A stretch of 64,000 nucleotides of DNA from Azospirillum lipoferum 4B (GCF_000283655.1 NC_016623.1:434001-498000); one strand, 5' to 3'. Shown: positions 26,409-37,538, counted from the first letter of the stretch. The notes: generated from the letters alone by a model not told the origin. Program-made: numbers and translations.

Positions 26409-26885
26409 ATGGCGCACAGGGAACACCGCTATGCCGTGCGGGTCGAATGGACCGGCAATCTCGGCACCGGCACGTCGGGCTACCGGGCCTACAGCCGCGA
26501 CCACAGCATCGGCGCCGGGGCCAAGCCGGCGATCCCCGGCTCCTCCGACCCGGCCTTCCGCGGCGATCCGGCGCGCTGGAACCCGGAGGACCTGCTCGTC
26601 GCCTCGCTGTCGGCCTGCCACCAGCTGTGGTACCTGCATCTCTGCGCCAGCGCCGGAATCGCCGTCACCGCCTATGCCGACGAGGCCGAAGGGGTGATGG
26701 AGGAGGGGGCGGACGGCGGCGGGCAGTTCAGCAGCGTCGTGCTGCGGCCGCGGGTGACGCTGGCGCCGGGATCGGACGCCGCGACGGCGCTGGCCCTGCA
26801 TCACGACGCGGCGGAGAAGTGCTTCATCGCCCGCTCGGTCAACTTCCCGGTCCGGCACGAGCCGGCGGTGGAGGTGGCGGGATGA
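26409..26885 (+). CDS. OsmC family peroxiredoxin-like protein
   Basis: 158 residues, normal for OsmC/Ohr relatives. Key region SLSACHQLWYLHLCASAG carries the first Cys (in SACH) within the conserved helix, and AEKCFIARSVNFPV carries the second resolving-type Cys. The family reduces organic hydroperoxides via a thiol pair. AGGGAAGG lies just upstream of the start. The stop overlaps the nitroreductase start by 4 bp, suggesting a small redox-stress operon. Confidence 0.88.
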   Translation: MAHREHRYAVRVEWTGNLGTGTSGYRAYSRDHSIGAGAKPAIPGSSDPAFRGDPARWNPEDLLVASLSACHQLWYLHLCASAGIAVTAYADEAEGVMEEGADGGGQFSSVVLRPRVTLAPGSDAATALALHHDAAEKCFIARSVNFPVRHEPAVEVAG

Positions 26886-27592
26886 GCGACGCCCCTGCCC
26901 TCTCCGCCCCTGCCCTTTCGGTCCTCGACGCCGTCGCCGGCCGGCGCAGCGTCCGTGCCTTCTTGCCCAAGCCGGTGGAGCGGGAGACGGTGCTGCGCAT
27001 CCTCGACCTCGCCGCGCGGGCGCCGAGCGGGTCCAATATCCAGCCCTGGAAGGTCCACGCCATCGCCGGGGAGGCGCGCGCCGCCCTGTCGGCCGAGCTG
27101 CTGGCCGCCCATGAGGCGGGGGAGCCGGAGGTGCCGGAATATCCCTATTACCCGGAAAGCTGGCGGGAGCCCTATCTGGGCCGGCGGCGGACGGTGGGGT
27201 GGGCGCTCTACGGCTCGCTCGGCATCGGCAAGGGCGACCGCGAGCGCATGGCGCGGCAGCATGGCCGCAACTGGCTGTTCTTCGGGGCGCCGGTCGGGCT
27301 GTTCTTCACCATCGACCGCGACATGGGCAAGGGCGCCTGGCTCGACCTCGGCATGTTCATGCAGAATGTCATGATCGTCGCCCGCGGCTTCGGGCTGGAG
27401 ACCTGCCCGCAGGCGGCCTTCTGCTACCGCCACGCCATCACCGCCCGCCATCTGGGGCTGCCCGACACCGAGATCATCGCCAGCGGCATGGCGCTGGGCC
27501 ACGCCGACTGGTCGGCGCCGGAGAACAACTTTCCGACCGAACGCGAGCCGGCGGAAGCCTTCACGCGCTTCACCGGGTTCCGTCAGGACTGA
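26882..27592 (+). CDS. nitroreductase family FMN oxidoreductase
   Basis: 236 residues. [16 protein letters not shown] and [17 protein letters not shown] are the FMN-binding N-terminal signature. [20 protein letters not shown] and [20 protein letters not shown] mark the C-terminal half, as in nitrobenzoate-reductase-like members. It likely reduces nitro or quinone compounds with NAD(P)H. It is translationally coupled to the OsmC gene. Confidence 0.9.
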   Translation: MSDAPALSAPALSVLDAVAGRRSVRAFLPKPVERETVLRILDLAARAPSGSNIQPWKVHAIAGEARAALSAELLAAHEAGEPEVPEYPYYPESWREPYLGRRRTVGWALYGSLGIGKGDRERMARQHGRNWLFFGAPVGLFFTIDRDMGKGAWLDLGMFMQNVMIVARGFGLETCPQAAFCYRHAITARHLGLPDTEIIASGMALGHADWSAPENNFPTEREPAEAFTRFTGFRQD

Positions 27593-27675
27593 CGCGGGCG
27601 AATTTCCTGCTATGGTTCCTTCCCCGGCACCCTATCGTGGTGCAGCAGGGACAGGCAGGGCAGCAGGGACGGGTC

Positions 27676-29721
27676 ATGAGCTTCACCTCGATCTATCGGC
27701 ACGGGTTCGCGCGGGTGGCCGCCTGCACGACGCGCTGCACCCCGGCGGACCCGGCGGCCAACGCCGCGGCCATCCTGGAGGCGGCGCGCGCCTGCCACGA
27801 CAAGTCGGTGGCGGTCGCGCTGTTCCCGGAGCTGGCGCTGTCCGGCTATGCCATCGACGATCTGCTGATGCAGGACCCGCTGATCGACGCGGTGGAGCAG
27901 GCGATCCTTGATCTGGTGCAGGCCTCGGCCGGGCTGATGCCGCTGCTGCTGGTCGGCGCGCCGCTGCTGTATGACGGGCGGCTCTACAACACGGCGGTGG
28001 CGATCCACCGCGGCGAGCTGCTGGGCGTGGTGCCGAAGCAGCATCTGCCCAACTACCGGGAATTCTACGAACGGCGGCAGTTCGCCTCCGGCACCGGCAC
28101 GGATGGCGGGACGATCCGCATCGGCGACCTGACCGCCCCCTTCGGCCCCGACCTGCTGTTCTCGGCCGAGGATCAGCCGGGGCTGGTCGTGCATGCCGAG
28201 ATCTGCGAGGACCTGTGGGTTCCCGCCCCGCCCAGCACAATGGCGGCGCTTGCCGGCGCCACCGTTCTGGCCAACCTGTCGGCCAGCAACATCACCATCG
28301 GCAAGTCCGACACCCGCCGGCTTCTGGCGAAATCGCAGTCGGCGCGCTGTCTGGCGGCCTATCTCTATTCGTCGGCCGGGACGGGGGAATCGACCACCGA
28401 TCTCGCCTGGGACGGCCAGACCTCGATCTTCGAGAATGGCGAGATGCTGGCGGAGACCGACCGCTTCCCCGACGGCGCCCAGATGGCGGTGGCCGACGTG
28501 GATTTGGACCTGCTGCGGCAGGAACGGCTGCGCCAGGGCACCTTCGACGACAACCGGCGCCTGCACGGCTCCGCCGCCGGCGGCTTCCGCACCGTCGCCT
28601 TCCGGCTGGATGCAACGGAGGAGGATGTCGGGCTGCTGCGCGTGGTGCCGCGCCTGCCCTTCGTCCCGGCCAGCACCGAACGGCTGGAGCAGGACTGCTA
28701 CGAGGCCTACAACATCCAGGTCGCCGGGCTGGTACAGCGGCTGCGCGCGACGGGCATCGGGAAGCTGGTGATCGGCGTGTCGGGCGGGCTGGACAGCACC
28801 CACGCCCTGATCGTCGCCGCCCGCGCCATGGACCGGCTGGGCCTGCCGCGCAGCGGCATCCTCGCCTACACCATGCCCGGCTTCGGCACCAGCGAGGGCA
28901 CCAAGTCGAATGCGTGGCGGCTGATGACGGCGCTGGGGGTGACGGCGCAGGAGCTGGACATCCGGCCGGCCGCCAACCAGATGCTGAAGGACATGGACCA
29001 CCCCTTCGCCCGCGGCGAGGCGGTGTATGACATCACCTTCGAGAATGTGCAGGCGGGCCTGCGCACCGATTACCTGTTCCGGCTCGCCAACCACCACAAC
29101 GGCATCGTTCTGGGCACCGGCGATTTGTCGGAACTGGCGCTGGGCTGGTGTACCTATGGCGTCGGCGACCAGATGTCCCACTACAATGTCAATGCCGGCG
29201 TGCCGAAGACGCTGATCCAGCACCTGATCCGCTGGGTCGGCCGCACCGGTCAGTTCCAGCAGGAGGTGTCGGAGACGCTGGACGCCATCCTGAAGACGGA
29301 AATTTCGCCGGAACTGGTGCCGGCCGGGTCGGACAAGGCGCTGCAGAGCTCCGAATCCGTGGTCGGGCCGTATGATCTGCAGGACTTCAACCTGTTCTAC
29401 GTGCTGCGCTATGGCTTCCGCCCGTCGAAGATCGCCTTCCTGGCCCGCCATGCCTGGGCCGACGTCGAAAAGGGCGACTGGCCGGAGGGTTATCCGCTGG
29501 AGAAGCGCCGCGCCTACAGCCCGGCGGAGATCCGCGACTGGCTGCGCGTGTTCCTGCGCCGCTTCTTCGGCTTCAGCCAGTTCAAGCGCTCGGCCATGCC
29601 GAACGGGCCGAAGGTGACGGCCGGCGGGTCCCTGTCGCCGCGCGGCGACTGGCGCGCGCCGTCCGACGGCAACGCCCGCATCTGGCTGGAGGAACTGGAA
29701 CGCGAGGTTCCGGCGGAGTGA
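27676..29721 (+). CDS. nadE: glutamine-dependent NAD(+) synthetase
   Basis: 681 residues, the two-domain type. The N-terminal nitrilase-like glutaminase has Glu52 ([15 protein letters not shown]), Lys121 ([12 protein letters not shown]) and Cys177 ([11 protein letters not shown]), the catalytic triad that frees ammonia. The C-terminal synthetase has the ATP P-loop [13 protein letters not shown] and the [12 protein letters not shown] stretch. It converts deamido-NAD to NAD using ATP and glutamine. A bidirectional terminator lies right after the stop. Confidence 0.96.
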   Translation: MSFTSIYRHGFARVAACTTRCTPADPAANAAAILEAARACHDKSVAVALFPELALSGYAIDDLLMQDPLIDAVEQAILDLVQASAGLMPLLLVGAPLLYDGRLYNTAVAIHRGELLGVVPKQHLPNYREFYERRQFASGTGTDGGTIRIGDLTAPFGPDLLFSAEDQPGLVVHAEICEDLWVPAPPSTMAALAGATVLANLSASNITIGKSDTRRLLAKSQSARCLAAYLYSSAGTGESTTDLAWDGQTSIFENGEMLAETDRFPDGAQMAVADVDLDLLRQERLRQGTFDDNRRLHGSAAGGFRTVAFRLDATEEDVGLLRVVPRLPFVPASTERLEQDCYEAYNIQVAGLVQRLRATGIGKLVIGVSGGLDSTHALIVAARAMDRLGLPRSGILAYTMPGFGTSEGTKSNAWRLMTALGVTAQELDIRPAANQMLKDMDHPFARGEAVYDITFENVQAGLRTDYLFRLANHHNGIVLGTGDLSELALGWCTYGVGDQMSHYNVNAGVPKTLIQHLIRWVGRTGQFQQEVSETLDAILKTEISPELVPAGSDKALQSSESVVGPYDLQDFNLFYVLRYGFRPSKIAFLARHAWADVEKGDWPEGYPLEKRRAYSPAEIRDWLRVFLRRFFGFSQFKRSAMPNGPKVTAGGSLSPRGDWRAPSDGNARIWLEELEREVPAE

Positions 29722-29725
29722 GGGC

Positions 29726-29768
29726 AAAGAAAGGGCCGGCGCCCCACGGGAGCGTCGGCCTTTTCTTT
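29726..29768. terminator. bidirectional rho-independent terminator between nadE and flaF
   Basis: AAAGAAAGGGCCGGCGC (29726-29742) pairs with GCGTCGGCCTTTTCTTT (29752-29768) over a 17-bp stem with two G-T wobbles and a 9-base loop. A-rich and T-rich flanks serve both strands, matching the convergent genes. Confidence 0.85.
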
Positions 29769-29785
29769 GTCGAATGCGATACTGC

Positions 29786-30340
29786 TCAGATCGAGATGCG
29801 CAGGGACTCGCGGTTGACCGGGGCGGCGTCGGGGGTGGTCATCGGCCGCGGCGGCACGGCAGGACGCATGCCGGCGGGCGGCTGCCCCGGTGCCGGAGCG
29901 CCCGCCTGGGGAGCGGCCGGAGCCTGCGGGGCGGCGGCCTGCGGCGTGCCAGCATGCGGCTGGGTCGCCTGCTGGGCGGCGATGAACTGGCCCTGGGCGG
30001 TCAGGCCGCTGGCGACGTTGCGGTTGATGTTGACCAGCGTGTCGATCTTGCCGAAATCCAGGTCGATCAGACGGTTGGTCGTTTCGCGGTCGACCAGCAG
30101 CGACAGGGCCGCGATGTTCGTGCGGACCTCCGGCGGATGGCCGCAATCCTCTTCGGTGATCGCCGCCTGGAAGATGGTCCACAGGCGCTGGTTCAGCTGA
30201 AGAGCCTCGCGGAAGGCCTTTTCGTCCTTGGCATGGCTGGCGGCGATGATGCGGCGCGCCGCTTCCGCCAGGGCCCAAGCCTCGACGTCGCGCGGATTGT
30301 CCGAGGTCGGCTTGTTGGCGTAGGTGGGAGTCGGCTTCAT
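29786..30340 (-). CDS. flaF: FlaF-family flagellin regulator with a Pro/Ala-rich tail
   Basis: 184 residues. The first ~115 follow the FlaF pattern: NPRDVEAWALAEAARRIIAA, ALQLNQRLWTIFQAAI, NIAALSLLVDRETTN and LVNINRNVASGLT. FlaF works with FlbT in alphaproteobacteria to set flagellin synthesis and assembly. The last ~65 residues are an Ala/Pro/Gln tract absent from ordinary FlaF (about 120 aa). No flagellin or flbT gene is in the window. Confidence 0.8.
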   Translation of the reverse strand: MKPTPTYANKPTSDNPRDVEAWALAEAARRIIAASHAKDEKAFREALQLNQRLWTIFQAAITEEDCGHPPEVRTNIAALSLLVDRETTNRLIDLDFGKIDTLVNINRNVASGLTAQGQFIAAQQATQPHAGTPQAAAPQAPAAPQAGAPAPGQPPAGMRPAVPPRPMTTPDAAPVNRESLRISI

Positions 30341-30427
30341 TCCAAACCCTCGGGGGTAAACCCATCCGGTGGGGCGGAGTTGCCCCTATGCATAGTCGCC
30401 GAAGTGTCGGTTATCCAGCTGGATTTG

Positions 30428-31438
30428 TCAACGCAACGGGGGTAGCTCGGCTGCGGAGTCAGGGTTCGCCGCAAACTGGTCACAGAGGCTTGGCGATTCA
30501 GCCAGGAGCATGTCGGCGACCTGCGCCACCCGGTCCTCGGCGATGCCGTCCATCAGGCCGCGGGCATTGGGATCGGCGGCGACGCGGGCCAGCAGATCCG
30601 CCTGGGGAACCTCGCTGACCACCACCCGCCCGCGCGGCCCCCACGGACCGTAGATGGCGGGATAGCCGGGACCGAACAGGCCGACCGTCGGCACGCCGGC
30701 CGCCGCCGCGATGTGCATCAGCCCGCTGTCGTTGCCGACATAGAGGGCGGCGCGCTCCAGGCAGGCCGCCGCCGCCATCGGGTCGGTGCGGCCGGTCAGG
30801 TCGATGGCGCGGTCGCCCAGCGCGTCGAGCACGGGCCGCGCCCGCTCGCGCTCCGGCCCGGCGGCCAGCACGGCCACGCGGGCGCCCTGCAGCGCGCCCC
30901 CCTGCCCTGTCAATCGCTGGGCCAGCCGGGCGAAGCGGTCGGCCGGCCATTCCTTGCCCAGCCAGTTGGCGGTCGGCCCGACCGCCAGGAACGGCCCGGT
31001 TCCGGCCGGGATCAGGGCGTCGGCCTGCCGCCGCGCCGCATCGTCGATCCACAGGCGCGGGGCCGGCGGCGGCGACAGGCCGAGCAGGGCGGCATTCTCC
31101 TCCACCTTGTGCATCGGGCGGGGCGGCTTGGCGTGGAAGACCCGCCGGCGGGCCGGCACCAGCCGCCCGACCGCCGAGTTGCGCAGATCGACCACCAGAT
31201 CCCAGCGCGTGCCGACGCAATCCAGCCACAGCCGCAGCCAGTGCCGGGCGTAGGAGCGCTTCGCCAGCGGAATCAGCCGCTCCAGCCCCGGCACGGAGCG
31301 GAACAGCGGCGCCGGCAGCGGCCCGCAGGCGATGGTCAGCCGCGCGTCCGGATAGGCCCGGGTCAGGTGGTCGAGAAGCCCGGTGGACAGCACCGCGTCG
31401 CCCAGCCGGTTGGAGGTGATGAACAGGATGCGGCTCAT
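30428..31438 (-). CDS. glycosyltransferase family 9 (heptosyltransferase-like)
   Basis: 336 residues. ILFITSNRLGDAVLSTGLL at the N-terminus and YVGNDSGLMHIAAAAGVPTV in the C-terminal Rossmann domain are the GT9 signatures of ADP-heptose:LPS heptosyltransferases. The protein is probably peripheral at the inner face of the cytoplasmic membrane and acts on LPS core. Its start overlaps the lptF-like stop (ATGA across 31435-31438), so the two are coupled in one operon, lptF first. Confidence 0.88.
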   Translation of the reverse strand: MSRILFITSNRLGDAVLSTGLLDHLTRAYPDARLTIACGPLPAPLFRSVPGLERLIPLAKRSYARHWLRLWLDCVGTRWDLVVDLRNSAVGRLVPARRRVFHAKPPRPMHKVEENAALLGLSPPPAPRLWIDDAARRQADALIPAGTGPFLAVGPTANWLGKEWPADRFARLAQRLTGQGGALQGARVAVLAAGPERERARPVLDALGDRAIDLTGRTDPMAAAACLERAALYVGNDSGLMHIAAAAGVPTVGLFGPGYPAIYGPWGPRGRVVVSEVPQADLLARVAADPNARGLMDGIAEDRVAQVADMLLAESPSLCDQFAANPDSAAELPPLR

Positions 31439-32592
31439 GACGCGCGCCCGGCGGCGTCTCCAGCCTTGTCCCCGGCGGTGTCCCCGGCGGAATGCCGGCG
31501 CCCCGGCCGCAGCATCAGCCCGCGCGACATCACCCACAGCGCCGGCAGCAGCATGACAAGCGGCATGGCGTACATCAGCGGCACGAAGACGGTCGCCTTG
31601 CCGGCGAGGCTGGTCAGGCCCAGCGCCCCCGCCTGCAGCCCCATCACCAGCAGCACGGCGATGGTCACGCGGGAGGACTGGCCGCGCCGGTTGAACTCGC
31701 CCGACAGCAGCGCCGACAGCGCCACCAGGGCATAGGTCAGGGCCAGCAGCGGCGAGGAGAAGCGGTGGTGCAGCTCCGCGATCAGGCCGCGGCGCATGCG
31801 GTCGTCCTGCGCCGGCACGTCGCCCGACATCAGCTCCGCCGTGCTGCGCTCGCGGGCGTCGGGCCAGCGTTCCGCCGCCTGCGGCGCCACCGCCTTCAGG
31901 TCCACGGCGTAGCGTTCGAAGAACAGCTGCGACAGCCGGTTGGTCTTGCGGTCCAGCTCCTGCCGGTTGCCGTCATAGACGACAAAGCGCGTGCCCTCCG
32001 GCCCGGTCTGCATCACCGCGCGGTCGCCCATGATCGTGATCGGCTTGTCCGGCTGGCGCCCGTCATGGATCAGCACCTTGTGCAGGTTGCCGTCGGCGTC
32101 GCGGTCGCGCAGGAAGACGCTGAAATGGTCGCCGACCTCGTTGAACACGCCTTCGCGCAGGAACAGCTGCGAATAGTCGCTGCGCACCGTGTATTCCATC
32201 CGCACCAGTTCGCGATGGGCGGCGGGGGTGATCCAGACATTCAGGGTGAGGACCACGGCCATCACCCCGACCGCCAGCACCAGCGCCGGCTGCGACAGCG
32301 ACAGCGGGCCGACGCCGGCCGCGCGCATCACCACCAGCTCGCTGTCGGTCGCCATCTTGTTGTAGGTGAACAGGATCGCACCGACCAGCGCCAGCGGCAG
32401 GACGACGCCGAGAAAGGTCGGCACCGTCAGCAGCAGCAGCCACAGGAACATGCCCATCGGCGCGCCGGCGCTGACCACGATCTCGATCAGGCGCAGCGAC
32501 TGGCTGAGCCAGATGGTCAGCGTCAGGCCCGCCGTCGAATAGAGGGTGGCGATCAGCAGGTTGCGGAACAGGTACCGTTGCAGTCGGTTCAT
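31435..32592 (-). CDS. lptF: LptF/LptG family LPS transport permease (LptF-like)
   Basis: 385 residues from MNRLQRYLFRNLLIATLYST; a much longer upstream frame is the shadow of the opposite-strand TPR gene. The architecture is three N-terminal helices, a periplasmic beta-jellyroll (YTVRSDYSQLFLREGVFNE), then three C-terminal helices. The pattern is standard for YjgP/YjgQ proteins that extract LPS for the Lpt bridge. LptF and LptG are hard to tell apart. Coupling to a GT9 gene fits LPS assembly. Confidence 0.82.
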   Translation of the reverse strand: MNRLQRYLFRNLLIATLYSTAGLTLTIWLSQSLRLIEIVVSAGAPMGMFLWLLLLTVPTFLGVVLPLALVGAILFTYNKMATDSELVVMRAAGVGPLSLSQPALVLAVGVMAVVLTLNVWITPAAHRELVRMEYTVRSDYSQLFLREGVFNEVGDHFSVFLRDRDADGNLHKVLIHDGRQPDKPITIMGDRAVMQTGPEGTRFVVYDGNRQELDRKTNRLSQLFFERYAVDLKAVAPQAAERWPDARERSTAELMSGDVPAQDDRMRRGLIAELHHRFSSPLLALTYALVALSALLSGEFNRRGQSSRVTIAVLLVMGLQAGALGLTSLAGKATVFVPLMYAMPLVMLLPALWVMSRGLMLRPGRRHSAGDTAGDKAGDAAGRAS

Positions 32593-32718
32593 GGAGTTCG
32601 GCCGGAGCTGTATACGGCCGGCAAGCTGACCGCCCCGGCCCGCCGGGTCAAGTGTTGAAAGCCGTCGCTCCGGCGCCAGTGGATGGGAAACCGCTGGCGC
32701 GGGCCCCCGGCAACCGGT

Positions 32719-34917
32719 ATGACGGTCGGCATGGCGACGATCCAGGAAGCGATGGCTGCCGCGGTGGCGCATCATCAGGCGGGCCGGCTGAACGAGGCGG
32801 CGGCCATGTACCATGCCGTGCTGGACGCCATGCCCGGCCATGCCGACGCCGCCCATCTGCTGGGCGTGGTCCATCTGCAGTCGGGCCAGCCGGAGCGGGC
32901 GGTCCAGCTGATCCGCGGCGCCATCCAGCACAACCACCGGGTCGCCGACTATCACGACAATCTGGGCAGCGCGCTGAAGGCGCTCGGCCGGCTGGAGGAG
33001 GCGGTGGCCGCCCACCGGCAGGCGATCCGCCTGCGGCCGGACTTCGCCCAGGCGCTCTACAACATGGGCAACGCGCTGGAGGCGTTGGGAAGGCTGGAAG
33101 AGGCGGCGACCGCCTTCCGGCAGGCGGCGGCCCGGCGACCCGGCTATGCCCGCGCCCGTTTCAACCTGGGCAACGTGCTGGCGGCGCTGGGCCGCCGGGC
33201 CGATGCCGACGCCGCCTACCGCGCGGCCATCGCCGACGATTCCGGCTTCGTCGAGGCGCATGCCAACCGGGGCGGGCTGCTGCTGTCGCTGGGCCGGCCG
33301 CAGGAGGCGGCGACGGCGCTGGCCCGCGCGCTGGCGCTGCGCCCCGACCATGCGGCGGCGCTGGCCAACCTCGCGGCGGCCAAGCTGGCGCTGGGCGACC
33401 GCGACGGGGCGGAGCGGGCGGCCCGGCATGCCGTGGCGTCCCGGCCCGAGCTGTCCGACACGCTGCTGCGGCTGGGGGAGGTGCGCCAGCGCGCCGACCG
33501 GCTGGGGGCCGCGGCCGACGCCTATGCGGCGGCGCTGGCCTGGAACCCGGCGCTGGCGGAGGCGCATGCCAATCTGGCGCTGGTGCGGCAGGGCCAGGGG
33601 CTGCTCGACGCGGCGGAGGCCGGGAACCGGCGGGCGCTGGCGCTCGATCCCGGTCTGGCCGACGTGCGCTCCAACCTCGCCTATCTCCAGCTGTTCCGGC
33701 CGGGGGTGACGGCGGCGGCGGTGCTGGAGGCGCACCGGGACTGGGATAGGGTCCATGGCGCACCGCACCGCGGGCGCTGGGTCAAGCCCGGCCGCGGGGC
33801 CTCTGGGGCGGGGGCTGCTGCGGGAAAGGGACCGCTGACCGTCGCCATCCTGTCCGGCGACTTCCGCCGCCACCCCGCCGGCCTGTTCGCGCTGCGCACG
33901 GTGGAGGCGCTGCCGGAGCATGACGTCCGCCTGCTGCTCTACGCCAACCAGACGGAAGCCGACGACGTGACCGAACGCTTCCGCAAGGCGGCGACGCGCT
34001 GGACGCCGGTGGCCGGGCTGACCGATGCCGAGATCGCGACCCAGATCCGCCATGACCGGCCCGACGTGCTGATCGACCTCGCCGGACACAATGCCCGCGG
34101 CCGGCCCGGCGTGTTCGCGCGCAAGCCGGCGCCGGTGCAGGTCGCATGGTCCGGTTACATGGCGACGACCGGGCTGGCGGCGATGGATGCGCTGGTCGCT
34201 GACCGTCACCACGTGCCGGACGGCATGGAGGGCTTCTATGCGGAGCGGGTGCTGCGCATGCCCGACGCCTTCATCGCCTACGACCCGCCGGGCGGCGAGG
34301 ATATCCTGCCGCTGACGCCGCCGCCCAGCCTGTCGGGCGGGCCGGTCAACTTCGGCAGCTTCAACATCCTGACCAAGCTGAACGACGGGGTGCTGGCCGC
34401 CTGGGCGGCGATCCTGGGGCGGATGCCGGGCTCGCGCCTGCTGATGAAGACCAAGGCGCTGTCCTGCCCCGCCACCGCGGCGCTGTGGCGCGACCGGCTG
34501 GCCGCCGCCGGCATCGAGCCGGACCGGGTGACGATGGTCGGCGCCAGCAGCAGCCTGGACCATATGCGCCGGTGCGCCTCGGTGGACGTGGCGCTCGACC
34601 CCTTCCCCTTCTCCGGCAGCACCACGACGCTGGAGACGCTGTGGATGGGCGTGCCGGTCGTCACCCTGCCGGGAGAGACCTTCTCCAGCCGCCATTCGCT
34701 GGCCTTCCTGACGGTGGCGGGGGTGGAGGGCTGCATCGCCACCGACCCGGCCGATTATGTGGAGCGTGCCGTCGCCCTGGCCTCCGACCCGCAGCGGCTG
34801 GCGGATCTGCGCCGCAGCCTGCGCGCCCGCATGGCCGGTGGACCGCTGTGCGACGGCGGAAAGCTGGCCGCCGCCCTGGCCGCGGAGTTGCGGGGGCTGA
34901 CGGGTCGGGGCCGATAG
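32719..34917 (+). CDS. TPR protein with O-GlcNAc transferase (SPINDLY/GT41-like) domain
   Basis: 732 residues from [12 protein letters not shown]; ATGs at 32683 and 32731 are alternatives and none has a clear ribosome site. Around ten TPR units fill residues 1-340 ([40 protein letters not shown]). The C-terminal ~380 residues carry the catalytic signature: [56 protein letters not shown] and [20 protein letters not shown]. The family transfers GlcNAc-type sugars to protein Ser/Thr. Flagellin is a known target class elsewhere; here it is only inferred from the nearby flaF. Confidence 0.9.
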   Translation: MTVGMATIQEAMAAAVAHHQAGRLNEAAAMYHAVLDAMPGHADAAHLLGVVHLQSGQPERAVQLIRGAIQHNHRVADYHDNLGSALKALGRLEEAVAAHRQAIRLRPDFAQALYNMGNALEALGRLEEAATAFRQAAARRPGYARARFNLGNVLAALGRRADADAAYRAAIADDSGFVEAHANRGGLLLSLGRPQEAATALARALALRPDHAAALANLAAAKLALGDRDGAERAARHAVASRPELSDTLLRLGEVRQRADRLGAAADAYAAALAWNPALAEAHANLALVRQGQGLLDAAEAGNRRALALDPGLADVRSNLAYLQLFRPGVTAAAVLEAHRDWDRVHGAPHRGRWVKPGRGASGAGAAAGKGPLTVAILSGDFRRHPAGLFALRTVEALPEHDVRLLLYANQTEADDVTERFRKAATRWTPVAGLTDAEIATQIRHDRPDVLIDLAGHNARGRPGVFARKPAPVQVAWSGYMATTGLAAMDALVADRHHVPDGMEGFYAERVLRMPDAFIAYDPPGGEDILPLTPPPSLSGGPVNFGSFNILTKLNDGVLAAWAAILGRMPGSRLLMKTKALSCPATAALWRDRLAAAGIEPDRVTMVGASSSLDHMRRCASVDVALDPFPFSGSTTTLETLWMGVPVVTLPGETFSSRHSLAFLTVAGVEGCIATDPADYVERAVALASDPQRLADLRRSLRARMAGGPLCDGGKLAAALAAELRGLTGRGR

Positions 34918-34996
34918 CCAAGCCGGAACTATCCCGCCTGCCCGGACGTTGAGCGTGGATACCCCCTCCACGCCCACAGATGCGGGATTCCGGCGC

Positions 34997-36370
34997 ATGC
35001 GTAGTTCCTCTCGGCTTGCCTTCATGCTTTCCGCCACGGTCGCGGTCCTGTCGCTCGCCGGCTGCGGCGATCAGGCGAGCCTGCCGGTGTCGGCCGGCAC
35101 CGGCCCCAACCCGACCCTGCCGGAACCGACATCCTCGCTGATCCCGACGGTGAACATCGCCGACGCCGTCGGCTGGCCGCAGGGAGCGCAGCCGGCGGCG
35201 GCAGAGGGTTTGAGCGTCACCGCCTTCGCCACCGGGCTGGACCATCCGCGCTGGATGCTGGCTCTGCCCAACGGCGACGTGCTGGTGGCAGAGACCAACG
35301 CCCCGCCCAAGCCGGAGGACGGCAAGGGCATCAAGGGCTGGGTCATGGGGCTGGTGATGGACAAGGCCGGCGCCAAGACCCCCAGCGCCAACCGCATCAC
35401 CCTGCTGCGCGACAGCGACGGCGACGGCAAGGCCGATGTCCGCGAACCTTTCCTGGAGGGGCTGAACTCCCCCTTCGGCATGGCGCTGGTCGGCGGCGAC
35501 CTCTACATCGCCAACACCGACGCGGTGGTGAAGGTGCCCTACAAGCCGGGCAACACCCGCATCACCGCCCAGCCGGAGAAGATCGTCGATTTGCCGGGGG
35601 GGCCGATCAACCACCATTGGACCAAGAACATCGTCGCCAGCCGCGACGGCACCAAGCTGTATGCAACCACAGGTTCAAACAGCAATGTGGCCGAGAATGG
35701 GATGGAGGCGGAGGAAGGCCGCGCCGCCATCTGGGAGATCGACCTGAAGACGCGGTCGCACCGCATCTTCGCCTCCGGCCTGCGCAACCCCAACGGGCTG
35801 GACTGGGAGCCGACGAGCGGCGCCCTGTGGACCGCGGTCAACGAGCGCGACGAGATCGGCAGCGACCTTGTCCCCGACTACATGACTTCTGTTAAGGACG
35901 GCGGCTTCTACGGCTGGCCCTACAGCTATTACGGGCAGCATGTCGACCGGCGGGTGGAGCCGCAGCGCCCGGATCTGGTCGCCAAGGCGATCCCGCCCGA
36001 CTATGCGCTGGGTCCGCACACCGCCTCGCTGGGGCTCGCCTTCTCGCGGGAGGGCGAACTGCCGCAATCGCTGCAGCAGGGCGTCTTCATCGGCCAGCAC
36101 GGTTCATGGAACCGCGAGCCGCCCAGCGGCTACAAGGTGATCTTCGTGCCCTTCCGCGACGGCAAGCCGGCGGGCGAGCCGGTGGACGTGCTGACCGGCT
36201 TCCTCAACCAGGACGGCGAGGCGCAGGGCCGCCCGGTCGGCGTCATCCTGGACAACAAGGGCGCCCTGCTGGTCGCCGACGATGTCGGCAACGCCATCTG
36301 GCGCGTCAGCGGCAGCGGCGGCGCCCAGTCGGCGGAACGGCCGGAGCGGCCGGAGCAGCCGTCGCAGTAG
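34997..36370 (+). CDS. PQQ-type soluble sugar (glucose/sorbosone) dehydrogenase-like lipoprotein
   Basis: 457 residues from [10 protein letters not shown]; a longer frame starts at 34949. A short signal ending LSLAGCGD gives a lipobox. The rest is a six-bladed propeller of the glucose/sorbosone dehydrogenase family: [30 protein letters not shown] (Ca-binding-like loop), [29 protein letters not shown] and [20 protein letters not shown]. It would oxidise sugars in the periplasm, with PQQ as likely cofactor. Cofactor use and substrate are not shown by sequence. Confidence 0.85.
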   Translation: MRSSSRLAFMLSATVAVLSLAGCGDQASLPVSAGTGPNPTLPEPTSSLIPTVNIADAVGWPQGAQPAAAEGLSVTAFATGLDHPRWMLALPNGDVLVAETNAPPKPEDGKGIKGWVMGLVMDKAGAKTPSANRITLLRDSDGDGKADVREPFLEGLNSPFGMALVGGDLYIANTDAVVKVPYKPGNTRITAQPEKIVDLPGGPINHHWTKNIVASRDGTKLYATTGSNSNVAENGMEAEEGRAAIWEIDLKTRSHRIFASGLRNPNGLDWEPTSGALWTAVNERDEIGSDLVPDYMTSVKDGGFYGWPYSYYGQHVDRRVEPQRPDLVAKAIPPDYALGPHTASLGLAFSREGELPQSLQQGVFIGQHGSWNREPPSGYKVIFVPFRDGKPAGEPVDVLTGFLNQDGEAQGRPVGVILDNKGALLVADDVGNAIWRVSGSGGAQSAERPERPEQPSQ

Positions 36371-36411
36371 CACCCCCTCCCCTTCCGCGGCGGATGGCGC
36401 GATACTGCGCC

Positions 36412-37533
36412 ATGATCTATCTCGACCATCTGGCCTCGACGCCGCTCGACCCGCTGGTGCTGGAGGCGATGCTGCCCTGGATGCGGCAGGAGGCCGCCGG
36501 CAACCCGCATGCCGCCCATGCCGCCGGCTGGCGGGCCGCCGACGCCATCGAGCAGGCGCGGGCAGAGGTCGCCGCCCTGGTCGGCGCGCAGCCGGGCGAG
36601 GTGGCCTTCACCTCCGGCGCGACGGAGGCGAATACGCTGGCCCTGCTGGGCGGGGTGCCGCCGGGGGGTGGCTGCGTCGTCTCGGCGGTGGAGCATGCCA
36701 GCGTGCTCGGCTGCCTGCCGGAGCTGCGGCGGCGCGGCCATCCGGTCGTCATGCTGCCGGTGGACGGGGCCGGGCGGGTCGATCCGGCCGGGCTGGAACG
36801 GGCACTGGCGGAACTGCCCGGAGCGGCGCTGGTATCGGTGATGGCCGCGAACAACGAGGTGGGGACGGTCCAGCCGCTGGCGGAGCTGTCGGCGGTCGCC
36901 GCCCGCCATGGCGCGCCGATGCACAGCGATGCGGTGCAGGCGCTGAGTACACGCATGCTCGACATGGCAGCGCTGGGACTGCACGGGCTGAGCCTGTCGG
37001 GGCACAAGCTGTATGGGCCGATGGGGATCGGGGCGCTGATCGTACGCCGGCCTTTCCGGCCGGTTCCGGCCTCGGCCGGCGGCGGGCAACAGCGCGGGAT
37101 GCGGGGCGGCACCCTGCCGACGCCGCTCTGCGTCGGGCTGGGTGCCGCCTGCCGGCTGGCGCGGGAGCGACGGGAGGAGGATGCGCGCCGGATCGCGGAG
37201 TTGCGCGACCGGCTGTGGCGGCAGCTGCGCGAGCGCTTGCCGGGCATCCGCCGGAACGGCGCCGCAGAGGGCGGAGAGGGGCTGGCCGGCTGCCTGAACG
37301 TCACCATTCCCGGCATCGACGCCGCCGACCGGCTGCTGGATCTGCCGGATCTGGCGGTCGCCACCGGCTCCGCCTGCCACAGCGGAGCGGGGGAGCCGTC
37401 GCATGTCCTGCTGGCGCTGGGCCTGTCCGCCGCCGATGCCCATGCCAGCCTGCGCTTTGGGCTCGGCCGCGGCACCACCGTGGCGGAGGTCGACGCGGCG
37501 GCCGAGCGGCTGGTGGGCCTGTTGACGGACTGA
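36412..37533 (+). CDS. cysteine desulfurase (NifS/IscS-like)
   Basis: 373 residues. MIYLDHLASTPLDPLVL is the standard start; an ATG 18 bp earlier also fits. PLP sites are AVEHASVLG, HSDAVQALS and the Lys in LSLSGHKLYGPMGIGAL. The sulfur-carrying Cys lies in ATGSACHSGAGEPSH. The enzyme moves sulfur from cysteine to Fe-S scaffold proteins. No nif or isc/suf partner lies nearby, so it is an isolated copy of unknown recipient. Confidence 0.92.
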   Translation: MIYLDHLASTPLDPLVLEAMLPWMRQEAAGNPHAAHAAGWRAADAIEQARAEVAALVGAQPGEVAFTSGATEANTLALLGGVPPGGGCVVSAVEHASVLGCLPELRRRGHPVVMLPVDGAGRVDPAGLERALAELPGAALVSVMAANNEVGTVQPLAELSAVAARHGAPMHSDAVQALSTRMLDMAALGLHGLSLSGHKLYGPMGIGALIVRRPFRPVPASAGGGQQRGMRGGTLPTPLCVGLGAACRLARERREEDARRIAELRDRLWRQLRERLPGIRRNGAAEGGEGLAGCLNVTIPGIDAADRLLDLPDLAVATGSACHSGAGEPSHVLLALGLSAADAHASLRFGLGRGTTVAEVDAAAERLVGLLTD

Positions 37534-37538
37534 GCGGG

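Noticed and set aside
31435-35037. long reverse frame extending lptF to 1200 codons
   Set aside because: Only the first-Met form from 32592 has LptF features; the rest mirrors the TPR-OGT gene.
36412-37533. nif cluster member (NifS)
   Set aside because: No other nitrogen-fixation gene is adjacent; the enzyme is better called a general cysteine desulfurase.
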